Source: Clostridia bacterium
GTDB lineage: Bacteria; Bacillota; Clostridia; Christensenellales; Borkfalkiaceae
Direction of reading: 5' to 3'
Assembly: GCA_017467275.1 (NCBI GenBank)
Contig: JAFTSN010000028.1
Span: forward strand, 1-45,607
Length of the DNA: 45,607 bases
The position numbers were made by a program, and so were the translations under genes. The notes under the pieces were generated by a model that ran no database searches, was not told where the DNA came from, and saw only the letters and a program-made list of their open reading frames with translations. Below, piece after piece: positions 23,370 through 32,318 of this stretch; position 1 is the stretch's first letter; every line of letters begins with the position of its first letter.

Positions 23370-23376
23370 TGGGGGC

Positions 23377-24168
23377 ATGGCTTTGTTGATTGACGCACAT
23401 TGCCATTTAACGGGCGACGAATACGACGGCGTTGGCGGCGTGGAAGCCGTTCTCGACCGCGCAAAGGAAGCGGGGGTCAAGCGGGTGATCGTCAGCGGCT
23501 TTGATTTGGATTCCTCCCGCGAGGCAAAGTCGCTTGCCGAGACGTATGCTTCGGTGTATTTCACGGTCGGCTTTCATCCGAGCGAACTTGAAAAATACCG
23601 AGAGGGCGACCTTGAAGAATTGGGTCGGCTTGCCGCGCATGAAAAATGCGTGGCGATCGGCGAAATCGGACTGGACTATCATTTTCCTGACAATCCCTCT
23701 CCCGACTTTCAAGAAGAGCTGTTTATCAAGCAAATGGAGCTGGCGGATAAGCTTAGGTTGCCGATCGTGGTGCACAGCCGCGACGCCGCCGAGGACACGC
23801 TCACGCTCCTCAGAGCGCAAAAGGAGCTGTTGAAAAAGGGCGGGCTTATGCATTGCTATGCGTACTCCACGGAAATGGTGAAGGACTTTGCCGCGCTCGG
23901 ATTTTATTTTTCATTCGGCGGGACCTCAACCTTTAAAAACGCAAAAAAAGTGAAGGAGAGCGCAAAGGCGGTGCCGCTCGATAGGCTTTTAACGGAAACG
24001 GATTCGCCCTATCTTGCGCCCGAGCCCTTTCGGGGCACGTTTCCCAACGAATGTAAAAACGTACGGCACGTCGCCGAAAATCTCTCCGCACTTCGGGGAG
24101 AAAAGGAGGAGGAGCTTCAGGAAAGAATTTTTGCAAACGCAAAACGGCTTTTTCCCAAGCTCAAGTAA
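23377..24168 (+). CDS. tatD: TatD-family DNase / metal hydrolase
   Basis: A 263-residue TIM-barrel metallohydrolase. Metal ligands are visible: H8 and H10 in IDAHCH, the Glu in AIGEIGLDYH, His in VVHSRDA, His in LMHCYA and the Asp in TETDSPYLAPEPFRG. TatD proteins are Mg-dependent 3'-5' nucleases acting in DNA or tRNA quality control. It lies in the usual metG-tatD order and is followed by the TatD-linked radical SAM gene. Confidence 0.95.
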   Translation: MALLIDAHCHLTGDEYDGVGGVEAVLDRAKEAGVKRVIVSGFDLDSSREAKSLAETYASVYFTVGFHPSELEKYREGDLEELGRLAAHEKCVAIGEIGLDYHFPDNPSPDFQEELFIKQMELADKLRLPIVVHSRDAAEDTLTLLRAQKELLKKGGLMHCYAYSTEMVKDFAALGFYFSFGGTSTFKNAKKVKESAKAVPLDRLLTETDSPYLAPEPFRGTFPNECKNVRHVAENLSALRGEKEEELQERIFANAKRLFPKLK

Positions 24169-24174
24169 AGGCTT

Positions 24175-25065
24175 ATGAGTGAAAACGAAAACAGACCCCC
24201 CGTCGAGGGCGGGAACGGCGGGAACCGCAAGCGCCGCAGAAACCGCGGCAAGCATCGCGGGGGCGAACGCGCAAATAACGGCGGGCTGCCCGTAAATAGC
24301 GAAGTCCACAGCGGACAAAAGCAGGAGCGGAATAAGCCGCAAAAGCAGCAACAACCCCAGCAGCCCCGTCAAAAACCGCAAAAACCGCAAAAAAATCAGC
24401 CTCAAAAAAATCAGCAACAAAAGAGTAGGGCGGCGGATAAGGGCGCGGATAACCGTAAGGATACCTACGTCTACGTCCTTGATAACAATCTCTATATCAA
24501 TCTCACGAACAAATGCTCCAACGGCTGTGATTTTTGCGTGAGAAACGAAAGAACGAGCTATTTCGGGAACTATCTTTGGATTCGCCACGGCGATCCGACG
24601 GCGGAAAAAGTGATCGCGGCGATCAACGGTTTCGGCGATCTTTCGCGCTTCAAGGAGCTGGTGTTTTGCGGTTTCGGAGAGCCCACGTATAAAATGGAAG
24701 AGCTCTGCGCCGTTGCGGAGTACGCGCACAGCCGCGGGTTAAAGACCCGTCTTAATACGAACGGTCAGGGCAATCTCATCAACAAACGGGATATTGTGCC
24801 CGAGCTTAAAGGCAAGATCGATCTCGTGAACGTGTCCTTAAACGCGCCCGACGCGGAGAGCTATCGCAAGATCTGTCGCTCTATGTTCGGCGAGGAGGGA
24901 TATTCCGCGCTTGTGGAGTTTGCGAAAAACTGTAAACGAAACGGCGTGAATTGCAGATTTTCCGTTGTGGACAGCATCGGCGAAGAAGCGGTTGAGTCCT
25001 GTAAACGTTTTGCCGAGAGCGTCAATATCCCCATTTATATCCGTAAATACATCGCAGATTCTTAA
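24175..25065 (+). CDS. TatD-linked radical SAM protein with low-complexity N-terminus
   Basis: A 296-residue radical SAM protein of the class found next to tatD in Clostridia. The cluster motif is CSNGCDFC at Cys114, 118 and 121, followed by GFGEPT and LNTNGQGN (SAM-binding loops). It has no C-terminal cluster domain. The reaction is unknown. The first ~95 residues are unusual: Gly/Arg-rich, then a long Gln/Lys/Pro/Asn-rich, probably disordered tract, whereas family members usually start near the YVYVLDNNLYINLTNKC core. The ATG at 24175 is 6 bases after tatD. An internal start near the core lacks an evident ribosome site. Confidence 0.88.
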   Translation: MSENENRPPVEGGNGGNRKRRRNRGKHRGGERANNGGLPVNSEVHSGQKQERNKPQKQQQPQQPRQKPQKPQKNQPQKNQQQKSRAADKGADNRKDTYVYVLDNNLYINLTNKCSNGCDFCVRNERTSYFGNYLWIRHGDPTAEKVIAAINGFGDLSRFKELVFCGFGEPTYKMEELCAVAEYAHSRGLKTRLNTNGQGNLINKRDIVPELKGKIDLVNVSLNAPDAESYRKICRSMFGEEGYSALVEFAKNCKRNGVNCRFSVVDSIGEEAVESCKRFAESVNIPIYIRKYIADS

Positions 25066-25133
25066 AAACGGATAGAAAAACGGTCGGTTTTGTGTAATTC
25101 CTGTAAAAAATCCCGCCTTTTGCCTAAAACCGC

Positions 25134-25162
25134 TTGACGGACGGGCAAAGAAAGGGTAAAAT
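25134..25162 (+). promoter_or_regulatory. Promoter of the cyclophilin-like lipoprotein
   Basis: TTGACG (25134-25139), 17 bases, TAAAAT (25157-25162). The preceding gap holds nothing else apart from a short CGGTTTT / AAAACCG inverted repeat. Confidence 0.65.
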
Positions 25163-25207
25163 AGAAAATAGAAACGCGGCGCCTTGCCGCAAATGGGAGA
25201 ATAAACC

Positions 25208-26083
25208 ATGTCATTTAAGAAGAAAATGAAAAATATCGTATGCGCCACGCTTGCAAGCGCGAGCGTATTCGCTGTGGCGACGAGCTTCGTCGGCTGCAAC
25301 ACGAGCAATCCCGAGGTGGAGATGAAGATCTCCTTTAACGGCAGCTCCTACGTGCTGGATTATAAGCTTTATAGAAAGATCGCCCCTGCGACCGTTCAGC
25401 ACTTTATCGAGCTCGCGGACGCGAAGTTCTATAACGGCGTGTGCGTGCATGATTACACCTCCTCCAAGCTCTATACGGGCGGCTACAAAGTCAACGAGGC
25501 ACTGCAAGAACAGGGCAAGATCGAAGAAATTAACTATTTCGAGCAGGTCAAGGACGTCAAGCTCACGCAGACCGTCTGGCAGGATCCCGAAAAGAAAAAT
25601 GCGCTCGACACCGTCTACGGCGAGTTTGAGAACAACAATTTCCACGTGAGCTCTGGCGCGCTGAAGCAGACCTACGGCTCTTTGACGATGTTCTACACCC
25701 CCAAATCGGGCGACCGCACGGAAATTTACGCCAAGCGTTCGGACGGGAACGGCGTGGACCGTAAGGAATACACCTACAACAGCGCGACGTCGTTGTTCTT
25801 CATCTACACGTCGACCTCGCAGTCCAATTCCGACTCTTATTGCACGTTCGCAACGTTGAAGGGAAAGAGCAAAACCAAGCTCGACGCACTGCTTGCGGCA
25901 ATCAGCGATTATATCGAGGACGAGTTTGAATCTTCCGACGATTCCACGGCGGAATTTGCGCCCTCCTACGAGATTACCACCGACGCGGGCGATAAATACG
26001 TCGGCGAAGACGGCTACACGGCGAACTATAAAATTCCCGTTGAGCCCATTGTGATCGAGTACGTGAAAGTCACGAAATATTGA
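25208..26083 (+). CDS. Divergent cyclophilin-like lipoprotein
   Basis: A 291-residue lipoprotein, lipobox VATSFVGC with Cys30. From residue 38 the text resembles a cyclophilin PPIase: ISFNGSSYVLDYKLYRKIAPATVQHFIELADAKFYNGVCVHDY matches the strand-helix start with the APATVQHFIELA helix. The active-site Arg of FHRV is missing (VHDY here), and long inserts replace the usual core. It may be a non-catalytic folding or binding factor on the outer face of the membrane. The C-terminus is Ser/Thr- and acidic-rich. AATGGGAGA precedes the ATG. Confidence 0.7.
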   Translation: MSFKKKMKNIVCATLASASVFAVATSFVGCNTSNPEVEMKISFNGSSYVLDYKLYRKIAPATVQHFIELADAKFYNGVCVHDYTSSKLYTGGYKVNEALQEQGKIEEINYFEQVKDVKLTQTVWQDPEKKNALDTVYGEFENNNFHVSSGALKQTYGSLTMFYTPKSGDRTEIYAKRSDGNGVDRKEYTYNSATSLFFIYTSTSQSNSDSYCTFATLKGKSKTKLDALLAAISDYIEDEFESSDDSTAEFAPSYEITTDAGDKYVGEDGYTANYKIPVEPIVIEYVKVTKY

Positions 26084-26101
26084 TCGGTTAAAAAAAGATA
26101 A

Positions 26102-26137
26102 CCCCGTTTTCGGTTTTTCCGAAAGCGGGGATTTTTT
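26102..26137 (+). terminator. Terminator between convergent genes
   Basis: A 12-bp stem (26102-26113 with 26119-26130; one G-U) with T6 at 26132-26137. Confidence 0.8.
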
Positions 26138-27041
26138 ATCCCTTGATATCCGTGATTTTGCCGTCCTTTATTTCTGCGGAGAAATACGCGACCTCGAAAA
26201 GCCGCTCGTCCTTTTTTCTGACCAGCCCGCATTCGCCCTCGTTTTTTGTTGGAACGACGGCGACGAAGTTCCCCAAAAATTCCTTGATCTCCGCGGCGCG
26301 CGCTTTCAATTCGTCGGATAGGTATGCCGTGTAGTCCGCGCCCAAAAGCACACTCTCGAAAAAGGCGTAGGGCACGAGCTCCTTTAAGAGGGCTTCCCGA
26401 TCCCGCCCGTCCTCTTCCTGACGAATGGAAAAGGCGGTTTGATACAGCCCGTTTTCCGTGATTGCCCATTCCCCCTCGGCGGTGCGCCGTAGACTGTCCG
26501 ATAAGGGCATGGTCGCGTTGAACGTCCCGTTTTTGAGCGAGTAGGAGAGCACTTTTTCCTCGAAAAGCACTTCTCCGTCCGCATCAACCGCCATCAATGC
26601 GCCCCTGCCCTCGATAAAAAGCACGCCGCTTTCAAAAAGGAGCTTTGCTTGCCCGAACGCGGGGGAAAGAGGCAGAAGAAAGAGTCCCTTTTCCGTCTCG
26701 AGGGAGAGCTGCAAGGCGCCCTGACGGAACACGGTTGCGAGCGTTTTTCCAAAGCGCTGCTGTGCGACGACCTTTAAGGAAAAATCTGCGGGCGGGAAGT
26801 TCTTGACGTAAACGGCGATTCCGTCCTTTAAAAGATACACCTCGCATCCGTCGGGCGGGGAAAAGCGCAGATTTTCCGTGATAAAAAATCCGACGGGCAA
26901 CGCGCCCTCGGGAGTGAATAGGGCAAACAGACTGTCTTTCGGGGAAAGCTCGATAAACCGCTCAAAGCCGTTTACCGTGCCGAAATATGCCCCGCCGAGC
27001 GTGAGCGCACAGGGGATAGAGGAAAGAAAGTAAATTTTCAT
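26136..27041 (-). CDS. Unrecognised 301-residue protein
   Basis: A minus-strand gene whose product I do not recognise. It has many alternating hydrophobic/polar stretches suggesting beta-sheet (for example GCEVYLLKDGIAVYVK, LFESGVLFIEGRG) and a more helical C-terminal third (DELKARAAEIKEFLGNF). It has no clear signal peptide, membrane helix or metal motif. It starts MKIYFLSSIPCALTLGG. No Shine-Dalgarno precedes the ATG; a TATATT lies five bases upstream, but no good -35. It is divergent from the RsfA-like regulator, so the two may be regulated together. Confidence 0.65.
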   Translation of the reverse strand: MKIYFLSSIPCALTLGGAYFGTVNGFERFIELSPKDSLFALFTPEGALPVGFFITENLRFSPPDGCEVYLLKDGIAVYVKNFPPADFSLKVVAQQRFGKTLATVFRQGALQLSLETEKGLFLLPLSPAFGQAKLLFESGVLFIEGRGALMAVDADGEVLFEEKVLSYSLKNGTFNATMPLSDSLRRTAEGEWAITENGLYQTAFSIRQEEDGRDREALLKELVPYAFFESVLLGADYTAYLSDELKARAAEIKEFLGNFVAVVPTKNEGECGLVRKKDERLFEVAYFSAEIKDGKITDIKG

Positions 27042-27067
27042 GCTTTAATATATTCTTTTTTCCGCTT

Positions 27068-27096
27068 TTGCATGTATAAAACGCAAAAAATATGTT
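27068..27096 (+). promoter_or_regulatory. Promoter of the RsfA-like gene
   Basis: TTGCAT (27068-27073), 17 bases, TATGTT (27091-27096); a moderate match. Confidence 0.45.
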
Positions 27097-27145
27097 AATA
27101 ATTCCTTCAGTCGGGCGGGAGACCCGTCCAAAACGGAGGTAAGGC

Positions 27146-27757
27146 ATGAATAAAATCAACGGCTACACGGAAGAGGAAGCAAAAAGCTTAGTGGAATACA
27201 TTTGGGCGGGAAAGCAAGCGGGAAAAACGTTGACCTGTCTGTTTGAAAGCTACGGCGCCTGCCACGGCAGGGCAAAGGGGAGCGTGAGAAATTATTACTA
27301 TGCGCTCATGAAAAACTCAAACGGCGACGAGCGCGTGAAAAAGCTTCTCGACGGCAAAGCGCTCGCAGTTGAGGAGATTAGAGAATTCACAGAGGAGGAG
27401 ACGGACGAGGCGTTGAGAAAAATTCTTGCCGAGCGCAGTAAGGGTTTATCCGTTCGCCGCGCGATAGCCAATATCGCCGCGGGAGACGCAAAGCTCATGC
27501 TCCGCTTGCAGAATAAGTATAGAAACGTGCTCAAAAAGGAGCCTGAGCGCATCGATCGTGTGGCGGCAGAGCTGGGCTTGAGCGGGCGCACGGATAGAAA
27601 TTTCTTAAAGCGCCGTCTCGAATCGGAGATCAACGCGCTGTATGATCGTCTCGCGCAGTCTTTAAAGGCAGAGAACGCCCGCTTGACGGAGGAAAATATC
27701 CGCTTGCGCCGTGAAAACGACGCGCTTCGCGCCCGCATGACATTTTCGCGGAAATGA
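27146..27757 (+). CDS. RsfA-like DNA-binding protein with coiled coil
   Basis: A 203-residue protein. Residues 5-55 (TEEEAKSLVEYIWAGKQAGKTL ... AKGSVRNYYYALMK) resemble the SANT/Myb-like trihelical fold of Bacillus RsfA. The C-terminal third is a long coiled coil, with leucines and glutamates in heptads (SLKAENARLTEENIRLRRENDALRARM). RsfA is a prespore regulator, so a sporulation role is conceivable. ACGGAGGT lies 7 bases before the ATG. Likeness to RsfA is by layout, not by close sequence identity. Confidence 0.6.
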   Translation: MNKINGYTEEEAKSLVEYIWAGKQAGKTLTCLFESYGACHGRAKGSVRNYYYALMKNSNGDERVKKLLDGKALAVEEIREFTEEETDEALRKILAERSKGLSVRRAIANIAAGDAKLMLRLQNKYRNVLKKEPERIDRVAAELGLSGRTDRNFLKRRLESEINALYDRLAQSLKAENARLTEENIRLRRENDALRARMTFSRK

Positions 27758-27792
27758 GCGCTTAAATAAAACCGAGCTTGCCATAAAAGGAT

Positions 27793-27834
27793 AAAAACAG
27801 CGTCGACTCGATTGTTTGAGCCGACGCTGTTTTT
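27793..27834. terminator. Bidirectional terminator
   Basis: A 13-bp stem (27793-27805 with 27822-27834) with A-run and T-run on either side, between convergent genes. Confidence 0.85.
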
Positions 27835-27843
27835 TATTTCAGT

Positions 27844-29712
27844 TTAATTTCTCGTTGCCAAATACACCATCAAAACGGAAATATCCGCGGGATTCACGCC
27901 CGAAATTCTTCCCGCTTGTCCTAAATTTAGCGGACGGACGCGGTCGAGCTTTTCCCGCGCCTCGAGCCGTAAGCCGCCGATCGCAAAATAGTCTATATCC
28001 GCAGGCAGAGCCTTGTCCTCGAGGCGTTTTGCCCGCTCGATCTGCTCTAAGCCCTGCTTTAAATAGCCCTCGTATTTAACGGCGATCTCCGCAGATTCCT
28101 TAACGCTTTCGGGATACTCCCCGAACACGCCGAACGTCTCGCAGATATCTTTGAGGGGAATACTGCGCTTTAACAAATCGGCATAAGTAAGACTGCCCTG
28201 CGGCTCGTCGTAGCCGTATTTTACGACGAACGGCGCAACCAGCTTTTGCGGAATCCGCGCTTCAAACGCTGCGAGTAAGCTTTCGTAAGCCGCTCTGCGC
28301 TCGCGGCAGCGTTTGAGCCGCGCCTCGCTCACAAGCCCGCACTGATATCCCTTTTCCGTCAGACGGAAATCGGCGTCGTCCTGTCTTAAACAAATTCTGT
28401 GCTCCGCTCTAGAGGTCATCATGCGGTAGGGCTCGTCCGTGCCCTTGGTGACAAGATCGTCGATGAGCACCCCGATATACGCCTCGTCCCGCCTTAAGAC
28501 GAACGGGGGGAGACCGCGAAGCTTGAGCGACGCGTTGAGTCCAGCCATAAGGCCCTGCGCGGCGGCTTCCTCATAGCCCGAAGTGCCGTTGATTTGCCCC
28601 GCCGTGTAGATTCCTTCCGCTTTTTTAAACTCAAGCGTGGGCAGGATATCGAGGGTGTCTATGCAGTCGTATTCAATCGCATAACCGTAACGCACGATCT
28701 CGGCGCGCTCCAAGCCTGCCACGGAGGAATACATCTGCCGTTGGACGTCGTGCGGCATGGACGTGGACATGCCCCCCACGTATACCTCGTTTGTGTCCGC
28801 GCCCTCAGGCTCAATAAAGATCTGGTGCCGCTCTTTATCCTTAAAGCGGACGACTTTGGTTTCGACGGACGGACAGTACCTGGGTCCCGTCGATTGAATG
28901 GCTCCGTTATAGAGAGGGGAACGGTCGAGATTATTTAAAATGATCTCGTGTGTTTTTCGGTTGGTGTAGGTGAGATAGCAGGGGAGCTTATTTTTAGGCG
29001 GGGTTTCGCTTATAAAAGAGAACGCGTAGCCCTTTTCGTCGCCCTGCTGAATTTCGCATTTCGAGTAATCCACCGTGCGCCCGTCCATTCTTGCGGGCGT
29101 ACCCGTTTTAAAACGGCGAATCGTGAAGCCGAGCCGTTCTAAATTTTCCGTGAGGAAGGTTGCGCGGGAAAAGCCGTTGGGTCCCGCCTGCTGCTTAAGC
29201 TCGCCCGTGATTGTTTCAGCGTTGAGGTAAACGCCCGTGCAAAGAATGACTGCGCGGCAACGGATCACGCCGCCATAGGAGGTTTTGACCCCCGCGCATT
29301 TGCCGTTCTCGACGAGAATTTCCGCCGCCTCGCCCTGCAAAATACGCAAATTTTCGGTGTTTTCGAGCACCGACTTCATTTCGCGGTGGTAGGCGTTTTT
29401 ATCCTGTTGGGCGCGCAGACACTGCACCGCTGCGCCTTTCCCCGCATTGAGCATACGCATCTGAAGTGCGGTCTTATCGGCGATAATGCCCATTTGCCCG
29501 CCAAGGGCGTCGATTTCGCGCACGAGATGCCCCTTTGCCGTGCCGCCTATGGAGGGGTTGCAGGGCATGAATGCGATCGAATCGGGATTCAAGGTCAGCA
29601 TAACGGTGTCTATTCCCGTCCTTGCAAGCGCTAACGCAGCCTCCACGCCTGCGTGCCCCGCGCCGACAACCACCGCGCCCGTTTCGTATTCGATAAAGCT
29701 TGAACGTTCCAT
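27844..29712 (-). CDS. mnmG: tRNA uridine-5-carboxymethylaminomethyl modification enzyme MnmG
   Basis: A 622-residue FAD enzyme that with MnmE modifies U34 of tRNAs. FAD loop VVGAGHAGVEAALALARTG at residues 14-33, GPRYCPSVETK and the C-terminal GGLRLEAREKL are family marks; the length is normal. It starts only 6 bases after dnaA on the same strand, with no good Shine-Dalgarno, so translation may be coupled. No mnmE is in the window. Confidence 0.96.
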   Translation of the reverse strand: MERSSFIEYETGAVVVGAGHAGVEAALALARTGIDTVMLTLNPDSIAFMPCNPSIGGTAKGHLVREIDALGGQMGIIADKTALQMRMLNAGKGAAVQCLRAQQDKNAYHREMKSVLENTENLRILQGEAAEILVENGKCAGVKTSYGGVIRCRAVILCTGVYLNAETITGELKQQAGPNGFSRATFLTENLERLGFTIRRFKTGTPARMDGRTVDYSKCEIQQGDEKGYAFSFISETPPKNKLPCYLTYTNRKTHEIILNNLDRSPLYNGAIQSTGPRYCPSVETKVVRFKDKERHQIFIEPEGADTNEVYVGGMSTSMPHDVQRQMYSSVAGLERAEIVRYGYAIEYDCIDTLDILPTLEFKKAEGIYTAGQINGTSGYEEAAAQGLMAGLNASLKLRGLPPFVLRRDEAYIGVLIDDLVTKGTDEPYRMMTSRAEHRICLRQDDADFRLTEKGYQCGLVSEARLKRCRERRAAYESLLAAFEARIPQKLVAPFVVKYGYDEPQGSLTYADLLKRSIPLKDICETFGVFGEYPESVKESAEIAVKYEGYLKQGLEQIERAKRLEDKALPADIDYFAIGGLRLEAREKLDRVRPLNLGQAGRISGVNPADISVLMVYLATRN

Positions 29713-29718
29713 AGAGGC

Positions 29719-31092
29719 TTACTGTTTAAAGACGATGCTCTTGATATCGTCGACCTCCTTGGCAATCTTGTCGTTGAGCGTGATCAGTTTTTCAATCTTA
29801 TCGCGGGAGTACATAATGGTGGTGTGATCCCGCCCGCCCAAAATATTTCCGATAGAGACGAGGGGAAGCGTCAACAGCTCGCACATCAAATACGCGCAGA
29901 TTTGACGCGCCTTGACGAGGTCGGCTTTTTTGCCCTTGCCGAGCAGATCTTCCTTTTTGAACTTATAGTATCCGCACACGCCGGCAATAATCGATTCGGG
30001 CGTGACGTCCTCCTTTTCTTCTGCGTCCTCGCGCACAGATTCCTTGAGCGCGCGCTTTGCAAGGCTCAGGGAAATGGGCTCCTCGTGCAGCTTGCTGGCA
30101 AAAATGACCTTGGTCAACCGTCCCTCGAGCGTTCTCACGTCGTGTCCCGAATCGCTAGCAAGATATTCGAGAACGTCCTCGTCGATCATGGGACACTTGC
30201 GTTCTTCCGCTTTCCGCCTTAAAATTGCAATCTTGGTTTCGGCGTCGGGCGGTTGAATATCCACGATCATGCCGCCCTCGAAGCGGGTGCGGAGCCTGTC
30301 CTCAAGCGTCGCGATTTCCTTGGGGGGGCGGTCGGAGGTTAAAACGATCTGCTTGTTTTGCGAGGAGAGCTCGTTGAAAGTGTGGAAAAATTCCTCCTGC
30401 ACGCTTGATTTATTCGCGAGGAATTGGATATCGTCGATCATGAGAATGTCGACGTTGCGATAGTGGCCGCGGAATCTCGCGCTCTTATCCCGCGCGGAGT
30501 TTTTGCGGTTGACGTTCGCAAACATGGAATCGATAAATTCATTCAAGAAGTTTTCACAGGTCGTGTAAAGCACCTTTTTCTCGGGATGATTGAAGGAAAT
30601 ATAATTGGCGATCGCCTGCATCAGGTGGGTCTTTCCGAGTCCCGATTCACCGTAGATAAAGAGGGGATTGAAGCCCTCGCCGGGATTTTCCGCAACCGAT
30701 TTTGCCGCGGCATAAACAAACTTGTTGCTGGTGCCGACGACGAAAGAATCAAAGGTGAAATTTTTATTGATAGGAACGGAAGTGAACGCGTCGGAAAAAT
30801 CCTCCTCGTCCTCCTCGAGCGTAAATTTTTTGCTTCCGTCCACAATCAGCTTAAAATCGGAGAGCCCGACGTCGCATTTTAAAATTGCCTCACGGAAGGT
30901 TTCCGCGTGCTTGTTCATGATCGTCGTCGCCACGAGATCGGAGGTAGCCTTTAAAATAATCCGTCGATTGATGACGTCGATGGGCTCCAAATTATCCTTA
31001 AAGAACGCGTTAAAGGAGACGGGGTTAATGAGCCCTTGCACCTTTTCCTTGATTTTTCCCCATAAAAATTGGATCTGCGATCTTTCCGCCAT
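29719..31092 (-). CDS. dnaA: Chromosomal replication initiator protein DnaA
   Basis: A 457-residue AAA+ initiator. Walker A GESGLGKT at 148-155, Walker B ILMIDDIQFL, and the C-terminal DNA-binding signature NILGGRDHTTIMYSRDKIEKLI. It melts the origin at DnaA boxes. It is followed by mnmG, not dnaN, on the minus strand, and diverges from recF with a 134-bp gap. AAAGGCGGAAA lies upstream of the ATG. Confidence 0.97.
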   Translation of the reverse strand: MAERSQIQFLWGKIKEKVQGLINPVSFNAFFKDNLEPIDVINRRIILKATSDLVATTIMNKHAETFREAILKCDVGLSDFKLIVDGSKKFTLEEDEEDFSDAFTSVPINKNFTFDSFVVGTSNKFVYAAAKSVAENPGEGFNPLFIYGESGLGKTHLMQAIANYISFNHPEKKVLYTTCENFLNEFIDSMFANVNRKNSARDKSARFRGHYRNVDILMIDDIQFLANKSSVQEEFFHTFNELSSQNKQIVLTSDRPPKEIATLEDRLRTRFEGGMIVDIQPPDAETKIAILRRKAEERKCPMIDEDVLEYLASDSGHDVRTLEGRLTKVIFASKLHEEPISLSLAKRALKESVREDAEEKEDVTPESIIAGVCGYYKFKKEDLLGKGKKADLVKARQICAYLMCELLTLPLVSIGNILGGRDHTTIMYSRDKIEKLITLNDKIAKEVDDIKSIVFKQ

Positions 31093-31143
31093 AGTCTTTT
31101 TCCGCCTTTTTTAATTATTTTTTCGTAAGTGGTGGTTAATCTT

Positions 31144-31178
31144 TTGTCTTTTTCTCGATTATTTGATATAATTATAAT
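31144..31178 (+). promoter_or_regulatory. recF promoter
   Basis: TTGTCT (31144-31149), 17 bases, TATAAT (31167-31172); a second TATAAT overlaps at 31173-31178. The region between dnaA and recF holds no DnaA box that I can see. Confidence 0.65.
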
Positions 31179-31226
31179 ACAAAATCCGACGAAAAGAAAG
31201 TGTTTTTTGCAGGTTTTTTAAGGTTT

Positions 31227-32318
31227 ATGAAAATAAAAAATTTGTGGCTGCACAATTTCAGAAACTATGAGGACGAAAAATTTTCCTTTTCGGACTCCTT
31301 AAACGTCCTCTTCGGCAAGAACGGTCAGGGCAAGACCAACTGTGCTGAAGCGGTCTTTTACCTGTGCACGGGCACTTCTCTTCGGATCCGACATGATAAA
31401 CAGCTCATTCGTGTGGGGGAGAGCGTTGCAAAGATCTCCGCAGAGGCGGAAAACCGCTACGGTCGGGTCACGATCGAAGCAGATATCTATGAGGACAAGC
31501 GGGAAATTCGCGTGAACGGCGCAAAAATTTCCAAAAACGCCGATCTTATGGGACACATCAACAGCGTGTTTTTCTCGCCCGGGGAGCTTCGACTCATTCA
31601 GGACGGACCGGACGAGCGGCGTCGGTTTATGAATATGTCCATCTCGCAGACCTCCGCGAGCTACTACACCGCCCTTTTGCGCTATAATAAAATTCTCGAT
31701 CAGAGAAACGTGCTTTTGAAAAACCGCGACGTTTCGCTTATTTTGGACACGCTGCCCGTCTGGGACGAACAGCTTTGCAAGTACGCGGCTGTAATCGTGA
31801 AAAAGCGCGGAGAATTTCTCGAAAAGCTCGCGCCGTATGCGAAAGAATTGCACGCCTTTTTGACGGACGGCAAAGAGGAGCTCGTCATCACACCCGAGCG
31901 AAAATACGAGGGGGATGAGCGCGAGATTGCTTCAACGCTTCAAAAGCGGTTAGCGGGCAATTACGAAAAGGATTTGCGCCTCGGCTTCACCACAGTGGGG
32001 CCTCACCGCGACGACGTGGATTTTTTCATTTCGGGCAAGGACGCAAAGGCTTACGCTTCGCAAGGTCAGACCCGAACGGCAGCGCTTGCCGTCAAGCTCT
32101 CGGAGGTGGAGATTTTTCACGAGCTTTCAGGCGAATATCCCGTGCTCATTCTCGACGACGTCATGAGCGAGCTCGATCTTCCCCGCCGCAAGAAGCTCTT
32201 GAAACGCATCGAGGGCTTGCAGACGATTTTGACCTGTACCCACGCCGAACGCGTGCTCTACGGTGCCGATTGCACAAAAATCCGCATTGAGGACGGCGCG
32301 ATCAAGCTCGGAAAATAA
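31227..32318 (+). CDS. recF: DNA replication and repair protein RecF
   Basis: A 363-residue SMC-like ATPase loading RecA at single-strand gaps. Walker A GKNGQGKT at 30-37, the signature SQGQTRTAALAVKLSE and Walker B YPVLILDDVMSELD. The start at 31227 (MKIKNLWLHNFRNY) matches the family; an earlier GTG at 31200 is less likely. It is the first gene right of dnaA, but on the opposite strand, unlike the usual dnaA-dnaN-recF order. Confidence 0.96.
   Translation: MKIKNLWLHNFRNYEDEKFSFSDSLNVLFGKNGQGKTNCAEAVFYLCTGTSLRIRHDKQLIRVGESVAKISAEAENRYGRVTIEADIYEDKREIRVNGAKISKNADLMGHINSVFFSPGELRLIQDGPDERRRFMNMSISQTSASYYTALLRYNKILDQRNVLLKNRDVSLILDTLPVWDEQLCKYAAVIVKKRGEFLEKLAPYAKELHAFLTDGKEELVITPERKYEGDEREIASTLQKRLAGNYEKDLRLGFTTVGPHRDDVDFFISGKDAKAYASQGQTRTAALAVKLSEVEIFHELSGEYPVLILDDVMSELDLPRRKKLLKRIEGLQTILTCTHAERVLYGADCTKIRIEDGAIKLGK

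Noticed and set aside
31093-31226. Replication origin between dnaA and recF
   Set aside because: The gap has AT-rich DNA but no DnaA boxes that I can find; no support for an origin here.
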